Shown: positions 26,579-34,922, numbered from the stretch's first letter. The stretch is DNA of 64,000 bases from Pseudomonas putida (GCF_003228315.1 NZ_CP029693.1:3957501-4021500); one strand, 5' to 3'. Notes: generated by a model not told the origin, from the sequence alone. Numbers and translations are program-made.

Positions 26579-27214
26579 ATGACGCGCACCGCCAGCCCCC
26601 GCAAACCCCGCGCAGCCAGCCAGGCCCGGATCGACTCGATTCTCGAGGCGGCCCGCACGCTGTTGGCAGCCGAGGGCGTGGCCTGCCTGTCGATCTACAG
26701 CGTCGCCGAGCGCGCGCAGATCCCGCCCTCCTCGGTCTACCACTTTTTCGCCAGCGTCCCGGCCCTGCTCGAAGCGCTGACTGCCGATGTCCACGCCGCC
26801 TTCCGCGCCTGCCTGCAAGCAACCATCGATCACCAAACGCTCAACAGCTGGCGTGACCTGTCGCGACTGGTGGAACAACGCATGCTGGATATCTACAGCG
26901 CCGACGCCGCCGCCCGCCAGTTGATCCTCGCCCAGCACGGCCTCACCGAAGTCACCCAGGCCGACCGTCAGCACGACATCGAACTGGGCGACCTGATGCA
27001 CAAACTGTTCGATCACCATTTCGAATTGCCGAAGCTGCCGGACGATGTCGATGTGTTTGCCCTGGCCATGGAGCTGGGGGACCGGGTCTATGCACGCTCG
27101 GTGCAACAGCACGGGCAGATCACCCTGCGCATGGCCGAGGAAGGGATGCGGGTGTTTGATGCGTATCTGGGGTTGTACTTGCCGCCCTACCTGCCAAAAC
27201 GGCTGAGGCCTTAA
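26579..27214 (+). CDS. TetR/AcrR-family transcriptional regulator
   Basis: A protein of 211 residues with an N-terminal TetR helix-turn-helix (RIDSILEAARTLLAAEGVAC then YSVAERAQIPPSSVYHFFAS) and an effector-binding C-terminal domain. The start follows CAGGAGACTCCC. In P. aeruginosa the TetR regulator AguR lies in a comparable place beside the spu cluster together with aguBA, but aguBA are absent here, so the identity is open. Its end overlaps the convergent hipA gene by four bases. Confidence 0.85.
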   Translation: MTRTASPRKPRAASQARIDSILEAARTLLAAEGVACLSIYSVAERAQIPPSSVYHFFASVPALLEALTADVHAAFRACLQATIDHQTLNSWRDLSRLVEQRMLDIYSADAAARQLILAQHGLTEVTQADRQHDIELGDLMHKLFDHHFELPKLPDDVDVFALAMELGDRVYARSVQQHGQITLRMAEEGMRVFDAYLGLYLPPYLPKRLRP

Positions 27215-28425
27215 ATCTGCATTCGGAATGAGCCGATGGCTGCCAGTGCCAACTCCAGCTCGGCGCCTCCCAGCAAGCTTGCATAATGCTCACGAAGTTC
27301 CGCTTCCCAACCGATCACTCCATCCAGGTGATCGGCCGTCTGCTGAGGCGTGAGCGCAAAGTGCGTGCAATGACTCAGCAAGTTCTCTCGACTGATGACT
27401 CTTCCATGCCGTCCAACCGCCATCGAAAGATTGGGCGGGGATGAACCATCCAGCCCAGGCACCACGTCATACATCGGCGCCAATCGCCAGCGGCCTTCAA
27501 GCCAGAGAATCGCGTGGTTCTTCGGGTGATCGTCGTCGTTGCCCACCAATGCGTTGAAGCACATGCGAACGAACAATTCATGCAAGTCTTCGTCCGGCAC
27601 TCCCCGGCGCTTCATCTCGTTGGCCAAACCGGCATAAGCCCAGGCGCTGCGGTCATTGGTTTTCCATTCGGCGTCCAGCAACGTCAAGGCACTGAGCATG
27701 GGCACGCGTCGTCCGGCGTCTGCCGGGGGCTGACGGTCGAAGCGCTTTATCAACAGCGTCGAGGGCACCCCGGCATACAGCCCGGTCCTGGCAACGTTCA
27801 ATCCCTTGAGCGCGGCAAACGTCATGCAGGCATGCTCCATCGCCGGGACATCGCAAGCGTCATAACGGTCACGTGGCTTGACCAGAATCAACACCCCCTG
27901 ATCCTGCAGAGTTCGTTTCGGTCTTGCGCCACCGAGTGATGAACGTTGCTTGCGAAGTTTCAGCGTTTTGATGGCTTCGTCATCGAGCTGATTATCAAAA
28001 ATCGCTTCGGTCGCTTCGATAAAGGGAGCCAGGCCTTTGAGTGTCGGCAATGCTTCTTGCCCGATGCCTTCAGGCGGATGCCGTGTCTGCCCGGCCATCA
28101 AGTTCCCGGCGCGATCATTGTTGGGGGATTTGAGCAGGTAATCGAGCGTATCCAGATCGGTTCGATGCAGGTCATGCAGCACCCGCTCACCCCAGCCATC
28201 AGGCATGGCATCGTTGATGAACCCGGGCACGCCACGATTTTTCGTGATGCCCGAGAAAGGCTGCGCGCGCAGCGGGTATCGAATGTGATCTGGCACCCAA
28301 CCCTTCGTGGCCACGTAATCGGGGTCGTAGGTGAATTCACCCACACCATTGCTGAGAATCAGCCGTCCGAGCGTAATCACCTGCCCGGTTTCAGGATGCT
28401 CCATGTAGATGTAGGCCCTGGCCAT
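27211..28425 (-). CDS. hipA: HipA-family serine/threonine kinase (type II toxin)
   Basis: A protein of 404 residues with the HipA kinase layout: an N-terminal HipA domain (LSNGVGEFTYDPDYVATKG, NDAMPDGWGERVL), the glycine loop SSLGGARPK, the ATP-lysine strand ILVKP, the catalytic loop NALVGNDDDHPKNHAIL near residue 290, and the metal-binding YDVVPG. HipA kinases typically phosphorylate aminoacyl-tRNA synthetases. The ATG at 28425 has GGAGG eight bases upstream; a TTG one codon earlier is less likely. Its start shares one base with the hipB stop (TGATG), so the pair is translationally coupled. Target unknown. Confidence 0.85.
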   Translation of the reverse strand: MARAYIYMEHPETGQVITLGRLILSNGVGEFTYDPDYVATKGWVPDHIRYPLRAQPFSGITKNRGVPGFINDAMPDGWGERVLHDLHRTDLDTLDYLLKSPNNDRAGNLMAGQTRHPPEGIGQEALPTLKGLAPFIEATEAIFDNQLDDEAIKTLKLRKQRSSLGGARPKRTLQDQGVLILVKPRDRYDACDVPAMEHACMTFAALKGLNVARTGLYAGVPSTLLIKRFDRQPPADAGRRVPMLSALTLLDAEWKTNDRSAWAYAGLANEMKRRGVPDEDLHELFVRMCFNALVGNDDDHPKNHAILWLEGRWRLAPMYDVVPGLDGSSPPNLSMAVGRHGRVISRENLLSHCTHFALTPQQTADHLDGVIGWEAELREHYASLLGGAELELALAAIGSFRMQI

Positions 28426-28742
28426 CAAAAATCCTCCCTGGCTTTGGGCAGGCGGACGCGCCGGGCGTTCGAGGAGTCAAAGGCATTAAGCACAGTGATC
28501 GGTTTGGCCTGAAGGTTCTGAAACACCTCTTGGACCAGACCCAATTGCCACAGCACCAACATGAAAGAACGCAGCTCCACCGAAGGATCGCCGGCCTCGA
28601 TTTTCCTCACGGTCCTCTCGGACATCGACAGGCTTGCCGCAAGGTCTTTTTGCCGCTGCTTATGCTGTAGGCGCCGCTGCTTGACCAAAAGCCCGATGGA
28701 ATAGAGGCTATCAGCACATTCGAGAGGAAAAAAATCGCTCAT
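28425..28742 (-). CDS. hipB: HipB-like antitoxin, XRE-type regulator
   Basis: A protein of 105 residues with a Cro/C1-type helix-turn-helix: LVKQRRLQHKQRQKDLAASL followed by SMSERTVRKIEAGDPSVEL. Such antitoxins bind HipA and repress their own promoter. It precedes hipA in the usual order. The ATG at 28742 is favoured by an AGGA eight bases upstream; the ATG at 28751 is an alternative. The region upstream (28780-28810) is AT-rich and holds a TATAGT box on the minus strand, a candidate -10. Confidence 0.82.
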   Translation of the reverse strand: MSDFFPLECADSLYSIGLLVKQRRLQHKQRQKDLAASLSMSERTVRKIEAGDPSVELRSFMLVLWQLGLVQEVFQNLQAKPITVLNAFDSSNARRVRLPKAREDF

Positions 28743-28855
28743 AAAGCGCATCCTGATGCTGTTAAAACACGTTAAGCAGCACTATAGCACCTCATAAAAC
28801 CAACAGAGATGTGGTTATCCCTGGACAAAGCTACTTATCGAGCGCCCTGAAATAA

Positions 28856-28888
28856 AAAACCCCGAAGGGCTCAAACCCTTCGGGGTTG
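28856..28888 (-). terminator. Rho-independent terminator of the ssu operon
   Basis: AACCCCGAAGGG pairs with CCCTTCGGGGTT and ends in TTTTTTATTT on the minus strand, 17 bases after ssuF. It also shields hipBA from read-through. Confidence 0.88.
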
Positions 28889-28904
28889 TCGTTTACGCAC
28901 AGGC

Positions 28905-29120
28905 TTACAACTTGGCGATCGATACCTCGGTGGATTTCACGAAGGCGATCACTTCGCTGCCCACCGCCAGTTCCAGCTCTTTCACCGAGCGGGTGGTGAT
29001 GACCGAAGTGACGATGCCGGAGGCGGTCTGCACGTCGATTTCCGACAGCACATCGCCCAGGACGATTTCCTTGATGGAGCCTTTGAACTGGTTGCGTACG
29101 TTGATGGCTTTGATAGTCAT
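28905..29120 (-). CDS. ssuF: Molybdopterin-binding (Mop/TOBE) protein SsuF
   Basis: A protein of 71 residues made of one Mop/TOBE domain (RNQFKGSIKEIVLGDVLSEI, VTSVITTRSVKELELAVGSE, AFVKSTEVSIAKL). In P. putida the last gene of ssuEADCBF encodes such a protein and is needed for growth on sulfonates; its exact job is not settled. The ATG at 29120 follows an AGGAATC-type site, and the larger upstream frame overlaps ssuB and is not real. Last gene of the operon. Confidence 0.9.
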   Translation of the reverse strand: MTIKAINVRNQFKGSIKEIVLGDVLSEIDVQTASGIVTSVITTRSVKELELAVGSEVIAFVKSTEVSIAKL

Positions 29121-29152
29121 GATGTGATTCCTGTCGTGGGATAAGGCTTGAG

Positions 29153-29959
29153 TTATTGGGCCCAACGCAACTGCGTAGGCAAGGGTGAAACAGGTTCCGG
29201 TTCCGGCGGTTGACCGGGCAGTGACAGCACGCGATTGAGCACTTCGGTTTCCAGCGCCGCCAGCCGATGGGAACCGCGAACCCGAGGGCGCGGCAGTTCC
29301 ACGTGCAGGTCGAGGCCGACTTCGCCGTCTTCGATCAGGATCACCCGATCGGCAATCGCCACCGCTTCGCTGACGTCGTGGGTGACCAGCAACACCGTGA
29401 AGCCGTGCTGCTGCCAGAGCCGTTCGATCAATTGCTGCATCTCGATGCGGGTCAAGGCGTCCAGAGCGCCCAGCGGCTCGTCGAGCAACAACAGACGCGG
29501 TTGATGGATCAGCGCGCGAGCCAGCGCCACACGCTGCTTCTGCCCGCCGGACAACGCCGCCGGCCACTCATTGGCACGATCCGCCAGGCCGACGGCCTCC
29601 AATGCCTCAAGTGCCTGGGGCCGCCAGTTGCCCTTGAGCCCCAGGCCGACGTTATCGATGATCCTTTTCCAGGGCAGCAGACGCGCTTCCTGAAACATCA
29701 GTCGTGTGTCTTCCCGTGCCTCGCTCAGCGCCGCGGAGCCGGCCAGCAATTGACCGCCCGTGGGCTGGTCGAGACCGGCCAGCAAGCGCAGCAAGGTGCT
29801 TTTGCCGCAGCCACTGCGGCCGACCACGGCAACGAACTGACCGGCGGGAATGTGCAGGTCGATCTCGCGCAGCACCTGCCGCGAGCCAAAGGTTTTTTGC
29901 AGCTTGCGCACCGCCAGCGGAATCCCGCGCAGCAGGCGTGGAGGTTGTTGAGCGGTCAT
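29153..29959 (-). CDS. ssuB: Aliphatic sulfonate ABC transporter ATPase SsuB
   Basis: A cytoplasmic ATPase of 268 residues. Walker A is GRSGCGKSTLL, the signature is LSGGQKQRVALARAL, Walker B is LLLLDEPLGALD, with the H-loop in LLVTHDVSEAV. It powers SsuC. The start overlaps the ssuC stop by four bases (ATGA). Confidence 0.93.
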   Translation of the reverse strand: MTAQQPPRLLRGIPLAVRKLQKTFGSRQVLREIDLHIPAGQFVAVVGRSGCGKSTLLRLLAGLDQPTGGQLLAGSAALSEAREDTRLMFQEARLLPWKRIIDNVGLGLKGNWRPQALEALEAVGLADRANEWPAALSGGQKQRVALARALIHQPRLLLLDEPLGALDALTRIEMQQLIERLWQQHGFTVLLVTHDVSEAVAIADRVILIEDGEVGLDLHVELPRPRVRGSHRLAALETEVLNRVLSLPGQPPEPEPVSPLPTQLRWAQ

Positions 29960-30738
29960 GCGGCACCTCCCTTGGCGACCTGATAGGCCGGGTGCCAGCG
30001 CAACCACACACGCTCAAGTCCACGGGCCGCGAGGTCGGCCAGCTTGCCGAGCACCGCGTACAGCAGAATCGCCAGCACCACCACGTCGGTCTGCAGGAAC
30101 TCCCGGGCATTCATCGCCAGATAACCGATGCCGGAACTGGCGCTAATGGTTTCCGCCACGATCAACGTCAACCACATGAAGCCCAGGGCGAAGCGCACGC
30201 CGACCAGAATCGAAGGCAGCGCCCCCGGCAGAATCACCTGGCGGAACAGGCTGAAGCCGGACAAGCCATAGCTGCGCGACATTTCCACCAACGCCGGATC
30301 GACGTTACGAATACCGTGATAGGTGTTGAGATAAATCGGGAACAAGGTCCCCAGCGCCACCAGGAAAATCTTCGCCGACTCGTCGATGCCGAACCACAGG
30401 ATCACCAGTGGAATCAGCGCCAGATGCGGCACGTTGCGGATCATCTGCACCGAGCTGTCGAGCAGGCGCTCGCCCCATTTCGACAGGCCGGTGATGAAGC
30501 CCAGTGCCAGGCCGATACTGCCGCCGATGGCGAAGCCCAGCGCGGCGCGCCAGCCGCTGATGGCCAGGTGCGTCCAGATCTCGCCGCTGCGCACCAGGCT
30601 GATGCCGGCTTCGATCACCGCGATGGGCGCCGGCAGAATCCGCGTCGACAACCAGCCCGCCGACACCGACAACTGCCACACCGCCAGCAACAACACCGGT
30701 AACGCCCAGGGCGCGAGGCTGTGAATGATTTTCTTCAT
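29956..30738 (-). CDS. ssuC: Aliphatic sulfonate ABC transporter permease SsuC
   Basis: An inner-membrane permease of 260 residues with about six helices; the EAA-loop region reads VEMSRSYGLSGFSLFRQVIL. It starts eight bases after the ssuD stop and overlaps ssuB at its end. With SsuA and SsuB it imports alkanesulfonates. Confidence 0.93.
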   Translation of the reverse strand: MKKIIHSLAPWALPVLLLAVWQLSVSAGWLSTRILPAPIAVIEAGISLVRSGEIWTHLAISGWRAALGFAIGGSIGLALGFITGLSKWGERLLDSSVQMIRNVPHLALIPLVILWFGIDESAKIFLVALGTLFPIYLNTYHGIRNVDPALVEMSRSYGLSGFSLFRQVILPGALPSILVGVRFALGFMWLTLIVAETISASSGIGYLAMNAREFLQTDVVVLAILLYAVLGKLADLAARGLERVWLRWHPAYQVAKGGAA

Positions 30739-30746
30739 GGCGCGCC

Positions 30747-31895
30747 TCAGCTCTGGGACGCCGCTTTGGGAAGAATGTCGTTGGCCACCATCTCGCCAAA
30801 CGGGCTGACGTAACCCGCGCTCTTCGGCAGCTCGGGGCGCTCGACATCAAGGTGCGGGAACAGCAGTTCGGCGACGCGGTACGACTCTTCCAGGTGTGGA
30901 TAACCGGAGAAAATGAAGGTGTCGATGCCCAGGTCCGCGTACTCCTTGACGCGAGCAGCCACGGTCGGACCGTCACCCACCAGCGCCGTCCCGGCACCGC
31001 CGCGCACCAGGCCGACACCGGCCCACAGGTTGGGGCTGACTTCCAGGTTGTCGCGACTGCCACCATGCAGCGCCGCCATGCGTTGCTGACCCACAGAGTC
31101 GAAACGCGCAAGCGAAGCCTGGGCCCGGGCGATGGTGTCGTCGTCCAGGTGCGAGATCAGGCGATCCGCCGCTTGCCAGGCCTCGGCATTGGTTTCACGC
31201 ACGATCACATGCAGGCGAATACCGAAACGCACGGTACGCCCGAGCTTGGCGGCCTTGGCGCGCACCTGCGCGATCTTCTCGGCGACGGCGGCCGGTGGTT
31301 CGCCCCAGGTCAGGACCATTTCCACCTGCTCTGCCGCCAGGTCCTGCGCCGCTTCCGACGAGCCACCGAAATACAGCGGCGGACGCGGTTGCTGGATCGG
31401 CGGATAGAGCAGCTTGGCGCCTTTCACGCTGATGTGCTGGCCGTCGTAATCGACGGTTTCGCCTTCCAGCACTCGACGCCAGATGCGGGTGAATTCCACC
31501 GAAGCCTGATAGCGCTCTTCATGACTGAGGAATAGACCGTCGCCGGCCAATTCTTCCGGATCGCCGCCGGTCACCAGGTTGAACAGCGCCCGCCCGCCGG
31601 ACAAACGATCGAGGGTCGCCGCCTGACGCGCCGCCACCGTCGGGGAAATGATCCCGGGGCGCAGGGCGACCAGGAATTTCAGGCGCTGGGTCACCGGGAT
31701 CAGCGACGCCGCCACCAGCCACGAGTCTTCGCAGGAGCGACCGGTCGGGATCAGCACCCCGCCGAAGCCCAGGCGATCGGCCGCTTGCGCGACTTGTTGC
31801 AGATAGCCGTGGTCGACGGCTCGGGCGCCTTCGGCGGTGCCAAGGTAATGGCCGTCGCCGTGGGTGGGCAGGAACCAGAAAATATTGAGGCTCAT
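30747..31895 (-). CDS. ssuD: FMNH2-dependent alkanesulfonate monooxygenase SsuD
   Basis: A flavin-dependent monooxygenase of 382 residues of the bacterial luciferase-like family. It cleaves alkanesulfonates to aldehyde and sulfite using FMNH2 supplied by SsuE. Family landmarks are NIFWFLPTHGDGHYLG at the N-terminus, RSCEDSWLVAASLIPVTQRL, and FNLVTGGDPEELAGDGLFLS. It provides sulfur when sulfate is scarce. Confidence 0.95.
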   Translation of the reverse strand: MSLNIFWFLPTHGDGHYLGTAEGARAVDHGYLQQVAQAADRLGFGGVLIPTGRSCEDSWLVAASLIPVTQRLKFLVALRPGIISPTVAARQAATLDRLSGGRALFNLVTGGDPEELAGDGLFLSHEERYQASVEFTRIWRRVLEGETVDYDGQHISVKGAKLLYPPIQQPRPPLYFGGSSEAAQDLAAEQVEMVLTWGEPPAAVAEKIAQVRAKAAKLGRTVRFGIRLHVIVRETNAEAWQAADRLISHLDDDTIARAQASLARFDSVGQQRMAALHGGSRDNLEVSPNLWAGVGLVRGGAGTALVGDGPTVAARVKEYADLGIDTFIFSGYPHLEESYRVAELLFPHLDVERPELPKSAGYVSPFGEMVANDILPKAASQS

Positions 31896-31934
31896 GGAGT
31901 GGTCTCCTTGGGGGAATCGGTTACGGGGCTATCG

Positions 31935-32900
31935 TTATTGAGATTTGGCAACGGCCGCCGGCGGCGTCCAGATCACGTCTTTGATGCTCAACGGCTTAGG
32001 AATCAGCTTGAGCTGGTAGAAGCTGTCGGCGATTTTCTGCTGCGCGGCGACCACTTCCGGGGTGAGGAACAGCGCACCGTAGCCCTGGCGTTTAACCGAG
32101 GTCAGGGTGATGTCCGCCGGCAGGCCCAGCAGTGGCGACACCTGTTGCGTCACGTCCTGCGGGTTGGCCTTGGACCACTCGCCGACCCCACGCACTTCTT
32201 CCACCAGGGTCTTGATCACCTCGGGATTCTTTTGCGCGTAAGGCTTGGTCGCCAGGTAGAACTGATGGTTGTCGACGATGCCCTGGCCATCGCGCAGGGT
32301 GCGCGCTTGCAGTTGCTGTTCGGCGGCGGCCTGGTACGGGTCCCAGATGACCCAGGCATCAACGCTGCCGCGCTCGAACGCCGCACGGGCATCGGCCGGT
32401 GGCAGGAATACGGTCTGGATATCGGTGTACTTGAGGCCGGCGTCTTCCAGCGCACGAACCAGCAGGTAGTGCACGTTGGAGCCTTTGTTCAGGGCGACTT
32501 TCTTGCCCTTGAGCTCGGCCACCGATTTGATCGGCGAGTCTTTCGGCACCAAGATCGCTTCGCTGTGGGGCGCTGGCGGTTCGTAGGCGACGTAGAGCAG
32601 ATCGGCGCCGGCCGCTTGAGCGAACACCGGCGGGGTTTCGCCGGTCACGCCGAAGTCGATGGAGCCGACGTTCAGGCCTTCGAGCAGTTGCGGGCCGCCG
32701 GGGAATTCAGTCCATTGCACGTCCACGCCTTGGGCGGCGAGGCGTTTTTCCAGGGTGCCTTTGGCTTTGAGCAGCACCAGGGTGCCGTATTTCTGATAGC
32801 CGATTCGTAGCGTTTCAGCTTGGGCTTGAGTAATGGCGCCGAAGGTGACAGCCGCAGCAAACAGAGCGACCAGACCACGACGCAAAATGACAGGGCGCAT
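31935..32900 (-). CDS. ssuA: Aliphatic sulfonate-binding protein SsuA
   Basis: A periplasmic binding protein of 321 residues. A signal peptide (RRGLVALFAAAVTFGAITQAQA) precedes LRIGYQKYGTLVLLKAKGTL, the typical SsuA beginning; later GSIDFGVTGETPPVFAQAAG and WVIWDPYQAA confirm the nitrate/sulfonate/taurine family. The ATG at 32900 has GGAGAGCGCC upstream. A 106-base gap with a small GCCCG/CGGGC hairpin (32943-32956) separates it from ssuE. Confidence 0.93.
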   Translation of the reverse strand: MRPVILRRGLVALFAAAVTFGAITQAQAETLRIGYQKYGTLVLLKAKGTLEKRLAAQGVDVQWTEFPGGPQLLEGLNVGSIDFGVTGETPPVFAQAAGADLLYVAYEPPAPHSEAILVPKDSPIKSVAELKGKKVALNKGSNVHYLLVRALEDAGLKYTDIQTVFLPPADARAAFERGSVDAWVIWDPYQAAAEQQLQARTLRDGQGIVDNHQFYLATKPYAQKNPEVIKTLVEEVRGVGEWSKANPQDVTQQVSPLLGLPADITLTSVKRQGYGALFLTPEVVAAQQKIADSFYQLKLIPKPLSIKDVIWTPPAAVAKSQ

Positions 32901-33006
32901 GGCGCTCTCCTTTTTGCAGTTGGGTTTTGGCTGCACCTGCTTGCCCGTTGGCGGGCGAGTAAGGCCAGTACTTCAATTTTTGGGTGGGGCGTATTTCGCG
33001 TAAGGC

Positions 33007-33600
33007 TCAAATGCTCCAGCGAGCACTTAATAAACGGTCACTCAACAGGTTCGGATCAAGCGGTTTGGGCCGTCTGGCCATGGCGTGGAAAAACAGCTCC
33101 AGCGACTCGTTCAAGCGATGCTCCAACTCCGGAGCGAGCTGCGCCGCCACACTGCCTTCGCCATAAGCGATCTGGCTGTCGACCGCGAATATCCCCTGCA
33201 GCAGCTCTTCGGCTTTCAGGGCCGACAACACCGGCTTGAGCGCGTAATCCACCGCCAGCATGTGAGCGATGCTGCCTCCGGTCGCCATCGGCAGCACCAC
33301 CTTGTGGCTCAGAGCGCGCTCGGGCAGCAGGTCCAGCACGGTTTTCAGCGCGCCGGAAAAAGAGGCCTTGTAAACCGGCGTGGCGATCAGCAGGCCATCG
33401 GCGTTTTCAATCTGTTGCAGCAGGTCGAGCACCTTCGGGCTGTCGAAGCGTGCATGCAGCAAGTCTTCGGCCGGGAAGTCCCGTACCTGGTAACTCACCA
33501 CTTCCACACCCTGCCCTTGCAACCAACCTTTGGAGCGCTCCAGCAGCACCCCTGAACGGGAGCGCTGACTGGGACTGCCACCGAGTGAGACAACCAGCAT
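33007..33600 (-). CDS. ssuE: NADPH-dependent FMN reductase SsuE
   Basis: A flavodoxin-like reductase of 197 residues that supplies FMNH2 to SsuD. It begins MLVVSLGGSPSQRSRS, with LLIATPVYKASFSGALKTVL as the flavin-binding core and LPMATGGSIAHMLAVDYAL as a family signature. It is the first gene of ssuEADCBF. The promoter region upstream is AT-rich and holds a perfect inverted repeat (33673-33694). Confidence 0.94.
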   Translation of the reverse strand: MLVVSLGGSPSQRSRSGVLLERSKGWLQGQGVEVVSYQVRDFPAEDLLHARFDSPKVLDLLQQIENADGLLIATPVYKASFSGALKTVLDLLPERALSHKVVLPMATGGSIAHMLAVDYALKPVLSALKAEELLQGIFAVDSQIAYGEGSVAAQLAPELEHRLNESLELFFHAMARRPKPLDPNLLSDRLLSARWSI

Positions 33601-33672
33601 TCAGACAATTCCTTGAACGGTGTTGGCGATTCGCGGTTTGCGATCTCGCTTTGATGGAGTGACCTTAACAGC

Positions 33673-33694
33673 TGATTTATATATCCATAAATCA
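33673..33694. promoter_or_regulatory. Inverted repeat upstream of ssuE, possible operator
   Basis: TGATTTAT-ATATCC-ATAAATCA is a perfect 8-base inverted repeat about 73 bases before the ssuE start, inside an AT-rich stretch (33665-33730). Sulfur-starvation operons are usually controlled by CysB-type or sigma-54 regulators, but no such consensus could be confirmed. Confidence 0.5.
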
Positions 33695-33756
33695 TATTTA
33701 TTCATTTGGTTATTCATTTAAGAAATATGCGTTTTGGTTTTCTCCAGGCAAAAAAA

Positions 33757-33778
33757 CAGGCCGTCGAAACGGCCTGAA
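33757..33778 (-). terminator. Rho-independent terminator downstream of lsfA
   Basis: CAGGCCGT-CGAA-ACGGCCTG followed on the minus strand by TTTTTTT lies beyond the lsfA REP pair and ahead of the ssuE promoter. Confidence 0.88.
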
Positions 33779-33810
33779 GTCCCCCTGCTTTGTGTATCTG
33801 TACACGCCTC

Positions 33811-33900
33811 CTGTAGGAGCAAGGCTTGCCCGCGATGGCGTCCTCCATGACGACCGAAATACCGCGTCGTATTCATCGCGGGCAAGCCTTGCTCCTACAG
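33811..33900. repeat. Paired REP element, AAGGCTTGCC-type stem
   Basis: Inverted GTAGGAGCAAGGCTTGCCCG units lie between the lsfA stop codon and its terminator. Both arms carry the AAGGCTTGCC variant. Confidence 0.9.
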
Positions 33901-33907
33901 GTTCGCG

Positions 33908-34546
33908 CTATCGATTGGGCTGCGGCGTCAGGCGAAGGTAAGGCTTCACCGCGCGATAGCCCTTGGGAAAGCGCTGTTTGATTTCCTCTTCATCCTTGAG
34001 CGAAGGCACGATCACCACCTCGTCACCGTCCTGCCAGTTGGCCGGGGTGGCCACCTTGTAGTTGTCGGTGAGTTGCAGCGAATCGATCACCCGCAGGATT
34101 TCATTGAAGTTGCGGCCCGTGCTGGCCGGGTAGGTGATGGTCAGCCGCACCTTTTTGTTCGGGTCGATCACGAACAGCGAGCGCACGGTCAGGGTGTCGT
34201 TGGCGTTGGGATGGATCAGGTCGTAGAGGTCCGAGACCTTGCGGTCGGCGTCGTCGAGGATCGGGAAGTTGACGACGGTGTTCTGGGTTTCGTTGATGTC
34301 TGCGATCCAGCGATGGTGCGAATCCACCGGGTCGACGGACAGCGCGATGGCCTTGACCCCACGCTTGGCGAATTCATCTTTCAGTTTCGCGGTGAAGCCC
34401 AGCTCGGTGGTGCACACCGGTGTGAAGTCGGCCGGATGGGAGAACAGCACACCCCAGCTATTGCCCAGCCACTGGTGGAAACGGATGGTTCCGGCGCTGG
34501 AATCCTGTTCGAAATCGGGGGCGATGTCGCCGAGTCTGAGGCCCAT
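33908..34546 (-). CDS. lsfA: 1-Cys peroxiredoxin LsfA
   Basis: A peroxiredoxin of 212 residues (Prdx6/1-Cys type). The peroxidatic cysteine is Cys45 in HPADFTPVCTTELGF, and it is the only cysteine in the protein, which fits a 1-Cys mechanism. The C-terminal dimerisation extension (VVIVPSLKDEEEIKQRFPKG) is present. In Pseudomonas LsfA is linked to sulfur starvation and sits next to the ssu operon, as here. The ribosome site AAAAGGAGCAGCACC precedes the ATG. Confidence 0.93.
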   Translation of the reverse strand: MGLRLGDIAPDFEQDSSAGTIRFHQWLGNSWGVLFSHPADFTPVCTTELGFTAKLKDEFAKRGVKAIALSVDPVDSHHRWIADINETQNTVVNFPILDDADRKVSDLYDLIHPNANDTLTVRSLFVIDPNKKVRLTITYPASTGRNFNEILRVIDSLQLTDNYKVATPANWQDGDEVVIVPSLKDEEEIKQRFPKGYRAVKPYLRLTPQPNR

Positions 34547-34610
34547 GGTGCTGCTCCTTTTGAGTGCTTGTATGGGCCAACTGTGCCTGCATTTCTTATC
34601 TATTAAAAAG

Positions 34611-34628
34611 AATAAATATCGATTTATT
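34611..34628. promoter_or_regulatory. Inverted repeat upstream of lsfA
   Basis: AATAAAT-ATCG-ATTTATT is a perfect 7-base inverted repeat 65-82 bases before the lsfA start, in an AT-rich stretch (34595-34655). It shares ATAAAT/ATTTAT half-sites with the repeat upstream of ssuE, though in the opposite arrangement. Confidence 0.45.
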
Positions 34629-34736
34629 TAGACCATAAAGAAATATTAAACATCTGTTCACTGGACGCGATCGGCCATCGCGCCGAACATCGCCAACAAG
34701 GTTCGAGAAGGCCTTGAGTAGCTGCAAAAAAGGGGA

Positions 34737-34774
34737 TTTCAAGGCGGGTTTACGGGGGTGACCCCGTCTTGAAA
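34737..34774 (+). other. Long imperfect hairpin, possible small-RNA body
   Basis: TTTCAAG pairs with CTTGAAA, and inside it ACGGGG pairs with CCCCGT over a GTGA-type loop, with an 8-base bulge between. A perfect terminator follows at once (34778-34817). No gene is present, so the two hairpins could be the 3' part of a small RNA read on the plus strand, or simply part of the porin termination region. Confidence 0.4.
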
Positions 34775-34777
34775 CGC

Positions 34778-34817
34778 AAAAGCCCCGCCCGGCGAGGTGC
34801 CGGGCGGGGCTTTTTTT
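34778..34817. terminator. Strong GC-rich bidirectional terminator
   Basis: AAAAGCCCCGCCCGGC pairs with GCCGGGCGGGGC followed by TTTTTTT. On the plus strand it is a canonical terminator; on the minus strand it has a shorter T-run and could end the porin transcript. It lies in the 376-base gap between lsfA and the porin. Confidence 0.85.
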
Positions 34818-34827
34818 CGGTCACTCA

Positions 34828-34917
34828 CTGTAGGAGCGAGCCTGCTCGCGATGGCGCCGTGTCAGCCACAAACCTGCTGAATGACACACCGCTTTCGCGA
34901 GCAGGCTCGCTCCCACA
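34828..34917. repeat. Paired REP element
   Basis: Inverted GGAGCGAGCCTGCTCGCGA units lie between the strong terminator and the stop codon of the first porin, six bases from the latter. Confidence 0.9.
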
Positions 34918-34922
34918 CGCTG

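Noticed and set aside
26579..27214. Naming the TetR gene aguR
   Set aside because: Position beside the spu cluster is suggestive, but aguBA are absent and the sequence could not be matched by eye.
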